From Cristatella mucedo (taxonomy: Eukaryota > Bryozoa > Phylactolaemata > Cristatellidae): a stretch of 64,000 nucleotides of DNA. Position 1 is the first letter of the stretch. The number at the start of each line of letters is the position of its first letter. The position numbers and the translations under genes were made by a program. Location: assembly GCA_009760855.2 (NCBI GenBank), contig WPIO01000118.1, forward strand, positions 397,001 through 461,000, written 5' to 3'. Below the pieces are notes generated by a model, which searched no databases, was not told the DNA's origin, and saw only the letters and a list, made by a program, of their open reading frames with translations. Shown one piece after another: positions 12,135-23,445 of this stretch.

Positions 12135-12841
12135 AATATGTATGTATGTATGTATCTCCGTCAGTAACTCCACAAAGTCATGAAGACCATGTGGGTGTTA
12201 CGCAGGAGAGTTTTGTATAGCGAACTCACAGCCTAAGCGGCTTTCGGTACGCATTCGGTAGCCAACCGACTTCGTCTCACGCAACAAAGAGAAAGTGGGA
12301 AGCATAGCAGAGTTAGGAGAGCAGTTGAGGTAGTGAGTAGCATAGAAGTAGCAGTTCAGGACCGCTGAAAAAGATGTGCCATAGTCGGCATCAGGAGAGT
12401 AGATGTCGTTGCGTAAGAATTGTGGAAGCGAGTTCCACAGTCTAGGACCTGCAGAGCTAAAGCTTCTGTCGCCAACTGTCTTTAAGCGGAGGAATGGGAC
12501 AGCTAATTTATTGTCCACACAGGACCTGAGGGCGCGAACAGGCTGAAACTGATGCAGCAGTTCAGCTAGGTACGAAGGAGCCAAGCCGTGGCGGGCCTTG
12601 TGGGTCAGCGTAAGAACTTTGCTCTGTATCCTTTGCTCAACCGGCAACCATCCTAGCTCTTCCAGCAAAGGTGACACGTGCTCAAACCGCTGGGACTTGA
12701 AGACCAGCCTTGCAGCCATATTCATAGTCCGCTGTAGTGGCATAATAGCTTTCTTTGGTAGCCCAGCCAAAAGGGAATTACAATAATCAAGCCGAGACAG
12801 AACTAAAGAGCTAGTTAAATTTTTTACAAGCCACTGTGGGA
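12135..12841 (-). mobile_element. LINE-A 3' end, long open C-terminal frame
   Basis: The minus-strand frame 12,198-12,770 is uninterrupted for 190 codons: AARLVFKSQRFEHVSPLLEE, LGWLPVEQRIQSKVLTLTHK, DRSFSSAGPRLWNSLPQFLR. This is one of the least decayed LINE-A copies. Its tail is ATAC repeats instead of ACATT. Confidence 0.88.
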
Positions 12842-12985
12842 TAGTAATAATAATGATAATAATAATAATAATAATACACTTGATAAAGCGCCCTCAGAGA
12901 ACTTAATCTCTTTCTAGGTGCTTTACATTTGCTGCAAAGGAAACGCGATCGAATGGTTAGTGGTATAAGGGTCAACTTATTATAG
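12842..12985 (-). mobile_element. LINE-B tail abutting LINE-A
   Basis: (AAT)n, then ACACTTGATAAAGCGCCCTC and GCTTTACATTTGCTGCAAAG. It sits exactly where the LINE-A copy breaks off after GCCACTGTGGGA. Confidence 0.75.
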
Positions 12986-13013
12986 ATAGGTAAACCTAAT
13001 GTAACTCATATTG

Positions 13014-13845
13014 GAAAGTTTGAAGCTCCAAATTGGCTCTGCCAGCATATCTCCTGCTACATCAGTATGCAATCTAGGTTTCTTATTCAAAGGAACCTTT
13101 CACTTGTCAACCACATTATCTCTATAGTCGAGTTTGTCAACTTTCAGCTACTAGCTATTGCTAAAATTTGGGCCTTCTTAGACAGGGATACTACACCCTA
13201 ATTGGTCCACGCATTTGTGACATCCCGTCTCGACTTCTGTAACTCGTTGCTTGCTGGAATACATGCGTATGCAATCAGGCATCTACAGTTTTGCAAAACT
13301 CTGCAACTAGGCTTGTCTGTCGTGAACTGTGCATTTGACACATCACACCATTTTTCACCGACCTCCACTGGCTCCCAATCAAACAGCGTATCGAACTTAG
13401 GTTGTGTCACTCACTTTTAGGCCTCGCCATTCTCTTGCTCCAGCGTACCTATCGAGCTGCTGAGCAGTTCTTATGCGCTCTAAAACCGAGTCAGGCCGGC
13501 GCTGTGCTACAAACGTACTACCAGCACTTTGACTCAAGACGTTCAACCGTGCCTCGAACTTAGCTCAAATCCTAAAGAGACCGTGTCTGTAGTTTGCTCC
13601 AAAAACCTAATACTCACTCCAGGAAATCTCGTGACTTAAAATAAGTTAAAAAATGCGTTCTTCCTCACAGCATTTGCCAAGTCCTTGTCGATCGCTCCCT
13701 GCTTGCGAGTGCTGCAATGTTCCTCAACACCACTAGCCACATTGTCATGGTTTCTTTACAGCACATTGCAAAGTACCTTTAATAGAATAAGTTCAAGCAC
13801 AGAGGGCGCATAAAAATGTATAATTATAATCACGATTATTAACCA
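13014..13845 (+). mobile_element. Decayed LINE-B copy
   Basis: Starts with the conserved CCAAATTGGCTCTGCCAG block, continues with [19 protein letters not shown] and ends near GCACAGAGGGCGCATAAAAA. Many frameshifts; older than the copy at 7,640. Confidence 0.7.
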
Positions 13846-15956
13846 GCTAGGAGCTAGGTAGATTCGCAACCCCCACACTCGCCGGCAGTTTGCACGGTAC
13901 CGAAAATGCAGTGTGGATATAAAATTTCTTTAAATTAAAATATATATATATATGATTCATATACAAATAAGCGCTATTAATCTGCAATAGTTATAGCGAA
14001 TTCGCACATAGCGCGTCTAGCTTCTTATCATTAACAGGAATGAGTAGCATATGGGCGCCGCCATTTTAAATTTCAACTGCAATGTTGCGCTGTCGCGTCG
14101 TTCCATGATCACACATACCAGTAGCAAATTCTCAATTATCCTCTCTATAATATATATAAATAAATTAAAAAACCTGCGATTGTATTGCGTTCACCATCTT
14201 CTGAACAGTTCGCCTGTTTTCGGACCCTAGCTCTTCCCATAACTCGTTGGAGCCCGGTACTAGGCTAGTTGCTGGGGAGGGGAAGGGGGTGCCCTCACGT
14301 GGTGGGAGGTGTGACCCCTGGTAATGTTGAAACAGTTGAAGGTCATGTACGTTGTGCTTGACGGGTGCCTCGGGCTCTTTATTGCTGGCTCCCTCCAATG
14401 GTGCTCGAGCGTCGGCAGGCGCGAGCGATGCGCAAAGAAAGCCAGGGCATTGCCGCTAAGTGAGAGGACCCGGTGAGTTCATAGTGTGAAAAGGGTGCTA
14501 ATTCCCGCCGGTTGGTCCGCCCGCCCAATTGTACGCTAACCCTTTGACGCCAGCGACGGCTCTGCCGCTGGCGACGGCCATTCTTAGCTACAAACTCTTG
14601 GCTAGGGTGCGGCCCGAAGCCGGCGGCTCGTGCTGCTGCTGCTGTAGTTCTCAGCGCTGCAGCTTTGCTTCTCGGCGAAGTGGAGCGGTAGCCGCTAGAC
14701 TCGTACTATGATGCGTCTCGAGTGTACCAGCTCCTAGTCGACCGTTGTACGGCTATCTCCTGACAGCTCCTGGTGCAGTGCTTCGCAGGCTCGCGTTTGG
14801 GAATCTCCTCGTGACCGAGCTAGCTATACATTACATCCGGTTCCTTGCCACTTTCCTGCCTGGCGCTGACATCCCGGCCTCCCCCCATTGCCGACTGCCC
14901 ATGTCCGATCCGAGCTACTTCTCGGTCTACCATCTAGAAGCTGGTCGGTTGTCGCTTTCGGATCCCTCGGCTTAAGGCAGTTTAGAGTCGGTCGTGATGC
15001 AGTGTCGAAAGCATTCACGTACAGCGCCTGCAAGTGCAGCATAACCAGCTCATTCCTCTACAACGAGCCAGCTCGACCGAATGCCACAGGCTCAAGCAGA
15101 CGCCTGTGGGCCCTCACCTTGGATGGACGTCCCCCCATAAGCTCCTTCGCCTTCCTAGGTAAGAGGCTGCTTTGGCAAGGTCAAGGTCTAGTCCACTAGA
15201 GAACTACCCGGCTATGACTATGCTCTGCACGGTGAGGACATTGTGAGAGAGCACGTGCTCTTTTGTTCACTGGCTGCATTATTGTGCGCGAGTGAGCACG
15301 ATGACACGCTTCATGTATGAATGTGATCGGCAGGGTGCGCCAGGGCCAGTGGCCCGCCACCGAGCAGCTACGCATAGCCACTCTTTGGCCAGAGCATCCC
15401 GGTCTCATGACGTCGGTCGGTCGCTCGCTCAGGCCGCTCCGAGCATCATGGCCCACCCTCCAGCTTCTCGCTGCACCTCGCTGCGTGACCTCGTTCGATG
15501 TCTGAGGTGAATTGGGACCCAACCTGATGCAGAAGTGAAGGGTGTGCCTCAGGTGACGAATCGCAAGCTAGAAATCAGGGTGCAGTTTGTGTACAAATGG
15601 CAGCCAAGTCAGCAAGGATGCTGTGCAACAGCAAATGCGTGGAAGCATGCTGAAACGCCTGCTGCTTGGACTGATACAGCTTCAGTTAATGGTATCCTGA
15701 TTACCAATGTGGACTCAAGCTTAGGAAGCGATTGACCTCTGGTTTCCAGCCACTGTGCTCCTCATACTGCCGGTGTGCATGTTTCTTCACGCTGGACTTA
15801 TTCTGAATGTTTGCCGTTCGCATGGTTTCATGCAGGCATCGAGAGTGACTTTCGGATTCAGGCGCAAACGTTGGCCACGGTACCCCTTCGTCGTAGGAGC
15901 ACTTAGGTCGTGGTACCAGGGCAATGAAGGGTGCCTTGATGCATTCGGCACCAGGG
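13846..15956. other. No gene identified; GC-rich from 14.2 kb
   Basis: About 14,200-15,500 is GC-rich with several overlapping ORFs of 60-108 codons. A short (TA)n lies at 13,940-13,954. I recognise no family. Confidence 0.35.
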
Positions 15957-16090
15957 CCGTGATAGCTAAGGTGCGTGGTCTTCACGACCGAGGTCGTGGG
16001 TTCGAAACCTTCAGTTAGCTACCCCTTGTTGCCAACAGCAAGTGGTGGAGATAGGCGTTAAGGCTCTTCTGCTGAAATACAAATAATGGT
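15957..16090 (+). mobile_element. SINE-1
   Basis: A-box-like GTGATAGCTAAGGTG, palindrome CACGACCGAGGTCGTG, perfect B box GGTTCGAAACC, then the SINE-1 body (GCAAGTGGTGGAGATAGGCG, AAGGCTCTTCTGCTG). Confidence 0.8.
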
Positions 16091-17004
16091 GGTAAGTAAG
16101 CTAATATTAATTATTTATAAATGTTTTTTGATTGGCCTGCCCATGGGCAAAGGAAAACTTTAGCCTCCTTTGAAAGAATTCGCGCTGATGCAGTGTTCTT
16201 GCCTTTAGTCTCGAAATGCACACCGTGGCTCAAAACGGCCCCACCCATAGTTTGCATGGGCCCCCATCCTACTGTTTTAGGGATGCAGTTAAAAAAGCGC
16301 TTGCAGGGCCCGGTGGCTTTAAGTAAAACATGAGCTTATAACAATCTTACGACAGCCGCACTAACCAGTGTCTGCCAAGAGCAGAGCTGGTCATTATTTT
16401 CTGTTCCAAGCAAATGAACTGAATTAATTGTGAAGGCTTAGACTGCACACTACAGGAAAGTGAAACCAACTGGCAGCTCATTGCATTTTTAAAGATTCTA
16501 GATTGCCGATCTTACCACCACTCCCGAATGTGTCTTACTTTGTTGTGTCTAGCCTTCTGAGCCAAGACCGAGAAACAGACAAGAGCTAGTACCAGCAAAG
16601 CATAAGGATAGAATTGCACTGCTGGAATCCTGCCGTTCAGAGCATTGGTCCGGACGGCCTTGTACCGCTGGCATCTTGCTGTTGAGACTATTTGTCCGAT
16701 CTCACCAGTATGTAGGTTAGAGGGGGTATGGGGCAGGGCAGCATATCGGTCACTCACTCTCATGCTGTCACCGGTTTGTAAACCAAATTGATGTTGCAAA
16801 GATATAGAAAATGGTCGGTTTTTAAAATAAAATTAAAGATTTGTTAATTAAGTAGTCAATATAGGAAAAAAATATATATATATATATATATATAACCTTT
16901 TAAATTTGCTTCTGCTAGTATCGATGATTTAGCCATTTTTGTCAAAAAAGAACTTTGCCATGTGTGGGCTGTTAAATGCCAGCTTCATATACTTGAGCCC
17001 CATA
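16091..17004. other. No gene; (TA)n tract
   Basis: A (TA)n microsatellite lies at about 16,869-16,894. Otherwise no feature was found. Confidence 0.5.
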
Positions 17005-17175
17005 ATATGGCACACTAGGTAAGGCGGTTGCTTTCACGACCTCGGTCCCGAGGCCGTGGGTTCGATTCCTGCCGTGGGCGATTCTGTATCGCCACTGCAA
17101 GCGGTGGTGATAGCCGTAAAGGCTCTTCTGTCGCTATACAAAAAGAGGCTGTTTAATCAGCTAGGATTTTTTTAA
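17005..17175 (+). mobile_element. SINE-1
   Basis: Near-identical to the copy at 2,548: TGGCACACTAGGTAAGGCG, the CACGACCTCGGTCCCGAGG palindrome (one change), GGTTCGATTCC, and the same body and T-rich end. The similarity suggests a relatively recent family. Confidence 0.82.
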
Positions 17176-17365
17176 TAGACTGTTGCTACTGTAATAGAAA
17201 TGAAAGAGGGCATCCGGATTCTTAGCTGAAATCTATGTGGCCAAATTTTCTTTTCAAAAGTCGAGCAATCTGTATATGCCATACTATTCCATACTCTATC
17301 TGGTACATGGCGTAGAGGTGCACTAGATGAGCCCTGTGATTCGGTGCACCTACTCAGTGTGACTC

Positions 17366-17510
17366 ACCTGGAACTCACTCCCGACTGACGTCACGACATC
17401 CCCTGACTTGACGACATTTAAAAAGAAGCTAGCATCATATGCATATGCATCTATGTATCACATCATTTAGTGGGTCCATGCGATTCGTCTTTTATGTGCG
17501 TATGCATGTT
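17366..17510 (+). mobile_element. LINE-B, left part, split by LINE-A
   Basis: CTGGAACTCACTCCCGACTG and CTTGACGACATTTAAAAAGA lead to the 3' untranslated region (AGTGGGTCCATGCGATTCGT), which stops abruptly at 17,510. Confidence 0.75.
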
Positions 17511-19440
17511 AATGTAATGTATTTCCATCTGTAACTCCACCAAGTCATAAAGATCATGTGGGTGTTACACAGGAGAGTTTTGGATAGCGCACTCACAGTT
17601 TAAGTGGCTTTTGGTAGGCATTCCATAGCCAACAGACTTTGTCCCATGCAACAAAGAGAAAGTGGGAAACATAGCAGAGTCCGAAGAGCAGTTGAGGTAG
17701 TGAGTAGCGTGGAAGTAGCAGCTCAGGATCGCTGAAAACGATGAGCCATAGTCGGTAGCATTAGAGTAGTTGTAAGAATTGTGGAAGCGAGTTCCACAGT
17801 CTAGGACTTGCAGAGCTAAAGCTTCTGTTGCCTGCGTTCTTTAAGCGGAGGAATGGAACAGCTAATTTATTGTCCACACCGGACCTGATGGCACGAAGAG
17901 GCAGAAACTGGTGCAGCAGTTTAGCTAGGTACGGAGGAGCCAAGCCGTGGCAGGCCTTGTGGGTCAGCATAAGAACTTTGCTCTGTATCCGTCGATCAAC
18001 CGGCATCCATCCTAGCTCTTTTAGCTAAGGAGACACTCGGTCAAACTTCTAGGACTTGAAGACTAGCCTTGCAGCCATATTCATAGTCAGCTGCAGTGGC
18101 CTAGTTGCTTTTATTTGGTAGCCCAGTCAATAGGGAATTGCAATAATCAAGCCGGGACAGGACTAAGGAGATAGCTAAATTTTTAGCAAGCCACTGTGGG
18201 AGACAGCTCCTAATCTTGGATAGGGATCGGATGTAACGGCTAGCTGTAGAAGCAGTCTTTTGAATGAAGCTTTTAAAATTTAGGCAGCTGTTGAAAACGA
18301 CACCTACATTTCGAGCACGTGGTGATGGTCGCACAACAGCATCACCTATTAAAAGAGCAAAGCCTTTTAATCCAGCCACACGCTTAGTGTGTCCTATGAG
18401 CAGCAGTTTGGTTTTATCGTCATTTAGTTTCAAGAACTTTTCTGAATCCAGGATCGAATGTCGGCAAGGCAAGCATTCAGTTTCTCAGTTGCTGCAGCAG
18501 ATTCCGGCGGTTTGAATGACAAGTACAGCTAGGTACCGTCAGCATAAAAGTGATATCCTATTCTATGGGCCTTAATCACTTTTCCCAGAGGTTGTGTATA
18601 AATGTAGAACAGCAAGGGACCGAGTACAGACCCTTGAGCGACTCCACAGGTGACCCGTCTCTTGTGTGAGACCTGACCCCCAAACGACATGGATTGAAAA
18701 CGATCAGACAAGTACGGTTTAAACCATGTCAGTGCTTCGTCAACCAGACCGATCGTTGTTCTCAATCGTTCATGTAGAACATTGTGATCAATAGTGTCGA
18801 AGTCAGCTGACAGATCTAGCAGAGCTAGGGCAGTGACATTCCCGGCATCGTTGCCATGTAGAGTGTCTTTGTTAACACGGAGGAGAGCAGTTTCAGAGGA
18901 GTACTGCCTCTTGAACTCCGATTGAAGTGTTTCTGACATTTCATTCTTTTCAATATGTTCAACCAACTGCTTAGCAACAATTTTTTCAAGACTCTTTGAC
19001 AAGAAAGGAAGAAGGGAAACTTGGCGATAGTTTGCAAGGATCTCTGTATATAATCCAGCCTTTTAAGTATGGGTCGATTGATTGCCGATTTGAATGACTT
19101 GGGGACGACCCTTTTTCCCAAAGAAGCATTAAAAATCTTGGTTATGTTAGGGCTAATTTGGTCTGTCAGTGAATACCACAGAGATGATGGTATGGGGTCT
19201 TTAGGAGAGAGCTCTTTTTACTAGACCTTATTAAGGTAGCCACATCGCATGCAGAAACCTCGGAAAACCTTTTAAAGAAGATCACATGTTGTGATATCAC
19301 AATTGCTTTAGTCGGACGGGGCTTTGTGGAGGCACGAACGTGCAAAATTTTTTCAGTATAGAAGGGTGAAAACTTTTCGGATTAGCCCTTAATATATGGG
19401 GAGTCAGCCCTCTCAGCATTGTCCAGTAAATGGTTTACCT
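17511..19440 (-). mobile_element. LINE-A, the longest copy, with reverse transcriptase (dead)
   Basis: A minus-strand L2/CR1-clade element, 5'-truncated. Encoded in broken frames are an upstream RT segment (KRVVPKSFKSAINRPILKRL), motif A LDLSADFDTIDH, motif B VAQGSVLGPLLF, motif C YADG, then KLNDDKTKLLLIGHTKRVAG and the C-terminal region. Motif C has Gly in place of the second catalytic Asp, followed by an in-frame stop. The ACATT tail is at 17,511-17,522. Confidence 0.88.
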
Positions 19441-19592
19441 CTTAACCATGTTATGCTTGATGACATTGAGCATGCTACCACTAACCATTTGATCATGCTT
19501 CCTTTACACCACATATAAAGTGCCTAGAAAGAGATTTAAGTTCTGTGAGAGTGCTGTGCAAATGTATTATTGATATTATTGTTATTATTTGG
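19441..19592 (+). mobile_element. LINE-B, right part, split by LINE-A
   Basis: TTAACCATGTTATGCTTGA, TGAGCATGCTACCACTAACC and CCTAGAAAGAGATTTAAGTT, then an ATT tail. This is the remainder of the copy that begins at 17,366, with about 65 bp missing at the junction. Confidence 0.78.
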
Positions 19593-20870
19593 CCATTACA
19601 ACTTGGAGTGATGGTGGAAGATAATGCTCTCTATTAGGGTCAACGAATAGCAGATAAGCAATGCGCACAGACAACCAAAGCACACGAGGAAAAGTGCAGA
19701 TATTGAGCCAGACGATTCTCATATGTCTTTTAGTGATTGTCTGTTACCTTCAAATGTCGCCCTCTGTCCCAGGATGGCAAGAAATGGCTTTTGGAAAGGT
19801 AAAGGTTGTGGCTTACGGACTTGTCGTCGATCGGTCCTCAGTTAAGATGTGATGTGGCTATTTGTAGATGAGGACTGTCATTATTTTAGTTACATGAAAT
19901 CCTGCATGTCACTAATCCTTGTTTATTGATTACCTTTTAATGAGTTTCAAAATGCCCGAATAGAGATTTTATTCTCCTAAGGTTCTACATAAACTGCCTA
20001 TTATTACTATTTTTATTATTATTACTTGTAAGAAGTAGCTTCCCAATTAAATGCTACTGTACTATGTTCCAGCATCGTTATCGACTAGATATCAACTGCT
20101 GCTACTATGTCGAATGGACGACCTTATTTTGGTGTTTGAATGACAACGAGCAGGTCCTGACGAAAGTGGAGCTGCCGAAAACTATTTCTGCTTACTTTGT
20201 TGTCTGGATGTGACCAAATATACATCATGGACCCAGCCTGTCAATGCTGGACTGTGGATCTGCAGCAGTTATGGGACCATTACATGTTGATCTCACCAGA
20301 TCTGATCACGGTAGGGACAACCGTTTGGAGAATTTTTGCAATTCTCGGGTTTAAGCAATTTGGTTATCGCGTCAAGGCCGTGTTATGTCAGGTAGAGTCC
20401 ACAAAGATATCACGGCTTCGTGATATCAGGGCTTCATGGAACCTTATCTAAGTTGGCCTTGTTTTTTTCAGGTGCTATAATGCCTGGTGACTTGACAGAT
20501 AACGTTTTCTGTTATGTCCCAGTTTCTATGAGCTGCCTACTGATGCTACATCGTTAGGTGCAGAATCTAAAGGCCGTTGGTATTTTTAGATGCCTTTTTG
20601 ATGCAGCCATTCTTACAGGTGATGCACAATAATTGCGAATTAGTGGCTGAAATCACCTGTAAGAGACGGATGATCAGGACTGTTGTAAGTGCAATGGAGT
20701 AGACCAATAATTAGTGGGAGCATAGACTACTTGACTACTGTCACTTGTCATTTGGTTTGTGTAGCTATAGCTGTATATAATGTGTGTGCAAGATTCCTAG
20801 GGCCTTGTGTGCTCACTTTCGAGCTCAATGCTTCCCGATGGTTTATTTGGCTTGCGGTAATTTCCAAAGT
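19593..20870. other. No gene; one SINE-2-like tail
   Basis: At about 19,945-20,027 is a SINE-2/LINE-B type terminus (CGAATAGAGATTTTATTCTC, then ATT repeats). Nothing else was recognised; ORFs at 19,661 and 20,197 are short and unremarkable. Confidence 0.45.
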
Positions 20871-21022
20871 GAAAAGAAAGAGAACAGAGGAGAGAAAGCC
20901 AGAGAGGAGAGAGAGTGAGAGGGGGAGAGAGAGAGGGGGAGAGAGAGAGAAGGGAGGGGAAAGAAAGAGAGAGAGGGAGTGTGGGAGAGAGCAAGAAGAG
21001 TGACAACCGTGTGTTAGAGAGA

Positions 21023-21072
<50 letters not shown>

Positions 21073-21162
21073 GGGAAAGAGAGGGAGGGAGGAAAAACGA
21101 AAAAAGAGCGATAGTTAAATGAAATAAACAGAGATGGAGTGGACAGAGATAAAGGAGTGGGT

Positions 21163-21224
<62 letters not shown>

Positions 21225-21324
21225 AGGGAGAGAGAGAGGGAGAGAGAGGGAGGGAGGAAAAAAAACGAAAAAGAGCGATTGTTAAATGAAATAAACAGAG
21301 ATGGAGTGGGCAGAGATAAAGGAG

Positions 21325-21402
<78 letters not shown>

Positions 21403-21504
21403 GAGAGGGAAAGAGAGGGAGGGAGGAAAAACGAAAAAAGAGCGATAGTTAAATGAAATAAACAGAGATGGAGTGGACAGAGATAAAGGAGTGGGTAGAG
21501 AAAG

Positions 21505-21554
<50 letters not shown>

Positions 21555-21575
21555 AGAGAGAGAGAGAGAGAGAGA
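20871..21575. repeat. (GA)n array with about 167-bp higher-order repeat
   Basis: GA-rich throughout. A unique block (AACGAAAAAAGAGCGATAGT, then AAATGAAATAAACAGAGATG) recurs at about 21,095, 21,262 and 21,429, separated by GA runs. The first and third copies share bases that differ in the second. Confidence 0.9.
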
Positions 21576-21832
21576 GCGTTTTACGAAGAAGACTGCCTCC
21601 ACAGCTAGCCATCACGTGGACCTCTATCTAAGATTTGGGAGTGTCTACCACGGCCGCTTGCAAAAAATTTAACTAGCCCCCTGGTTCTGTCTCGGCCAGA
21701 TTATTGCTATTCCATTATGGCTGGGCTTCCAAAAAAAGCTACCACTAGGCCACTGCAGCTGGTGATAAACGTGGCTGCAGTGCTAGTTAACGAATCCCAA
21801 AGGTTTGACCATGTTTCTCATTATGGAAGGAG
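21576..21832 (+). mobile_element. LINE-A, left part, split by LINE-B
   Basis: Homologous to LINE-A from TTTTACGAAGAAGACTGCCT through the KTASTAS segment to CATGTTTCTCATTATGGAAG. Several stops are present. It starts directly at the edge of the GA array. Confidence 0.75.
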
Positions 21833-22988
21833 ATAATAATAATAATGCACTTGATAAAGTGCCGTCAGAGAACTCAATCTCTTTCTAGGTTCTTTACATT
21901 TGCTGCAAAGGGAAATGCAATTGAATGGTGAGTAATATCATGCTCGATAAATAACATGAATAACATAGTTAGAGGTGACATGCACAGGGTCAGCATGCAA
22001 GTATGGTTAGTGGTAGCATGCACAGTGTCAGCACGCATAAGCACATCAAGGACGAATCACAGGGACCTACTAAATGCTGTCCTAAATAGGTGTTTTTAAA
22101 TTCTTTCTAAATGTGGTCAAGTCAGGGATGCTGTGATGCAAGTCGGGAGTGAGTTCCAAGCTTTGGAAACATACGAACTAAAGGCCCGGTCTTCAAAGGA
22201 TTTGAGGTTTGTACGAGGTATAGGTAAACAGTTAGTTTCCTAAACACAGGTGGAATGATGCTTGGCCTGGTGGGGGAGTAGATCTGAGAGATAGGCTGGA
22301 GCCAACGAATGAAGTGACCTAAAAGTGAGCAACAAAACTTTGAAGTCGATTTGTTGCTTGACTGGTAGCCAGTGCAGGTCGGCGAGAAGTGGTGGGATGT
22401 GGCAACTGCGACCCTCACGACAGACAAGCCTAGCTGCAGAGTTTTGCACCAGCTGTAATCGCCTGATTGCACATGCCGGTAGGCCAGCAAGCAGTGAGTT
22501 ACCGAAGTCGAGACGGGATGTCACGAATGCATGGACCAACTTTGAAGTGGTATCCTTATCTAAACAAGCCCAAATTTTAACAATGTTATGAATCTGAAAG
22601 TAGACAGACTTGATTGTTTAGCTGATGTAGTCGTCTAACGAGAGGTCACTTTGGAACATGACACCTAGATTTCGAGCTGATTCAACAGGAGATATCCTGG
22701 CAGAGCCAATTTGGAGCCTCAGCCTTTCCAATATCTGAATCACACTTGGCTAACTAATAATTTAGTTTTATCATCGTTTAGGTTAAGAAAATTTGCTGCC
22801 ATCCATGTATGGATGTCATCAATACATGCAGCAAGGGAGTTGAGAGAATTCGAGGTGCTCGAAGGCTGGGATGGATCAAAGCAAAAGTACAACTGAGTGT
22901 CATCCGCATAGAAGTGAAAGCCCAGATTGTGCTTGGCAATCACATCAGCAAGAGGGAGGGGATTAACCGTAAAAAGAACCAGACCTAT
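21833..22988 (-). mobile_element. LINE-B inserted in LINE-A, with RT motif C intact
   Basis: (AAT)n tail at 21,833, 3' untranslated region, ORF2 C-terminal region in two overlapping frames ([15 protein letters not shown]-type at 22,240-22,539), and [16 protein letters not shown] at 22,740-22,943. YADD is intact, but the frames are broken. Confidence 0.85.
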
Positions 22989-23445
22989 TAGATGGCTTCC
23001 GGTGATCTATGGATACAAAGTAAAAGTTCATATTCTGACCTGCAAGTCCTGCCACGGCTTGGCTCCTTCATACCTAGCTGAACTGTTGCACCCGTTTCAG
23101 TTTCCTCGTGCCCTCAGGTCATCTAGAGACATAAATTGATTTTCCATTCCTTCACTTAAAAACCATTGGCGACATAAGCTTTAGCTCTGAAGGTCCTAGA
23201 CTGTGAAACTCACTTCCACAATTCTTATGCAATGTCAACTACTCTCTTGCTGCCGAAAGTGGCAAATCCTTTCCAGCCGTCCTGAACTGCTTCTTCAATG
23301 CTTCTTACTTCTTCAACTGCCTTCCTGACTCAGCTATGCTTCTCACTTTCTCTTTGCTGTGTGAGACTCAATCTGTTGGCCACCGAATACGGACCGAAAG
23401 CTGCTTATCCTTTGAGTTTACAATAGAAAAATCTCCTGCCTATTA
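22989..23445 (+). mobile_element. LINE-A, right part
   Basis: Resumes at GATGGCTTCCGGTGATC (LGWLPV region), then PSYLAELLHPFQFPRALRS, and fades near 23,445 without a clear tail. Confidence 0.72.

Noticed and set aside
15957-17175. tRNA genes, because of clear A and B boxes
   Set aside because: No closed cloverleaf with an acceptor stem; the same sequence recurs with a shared body and T- or A-rich tail, so these are SINEs.
20797-21615. Ser-Leu and Arg-Glu repeat ORFs
   Set aside because: Translations of the GA/TC array.
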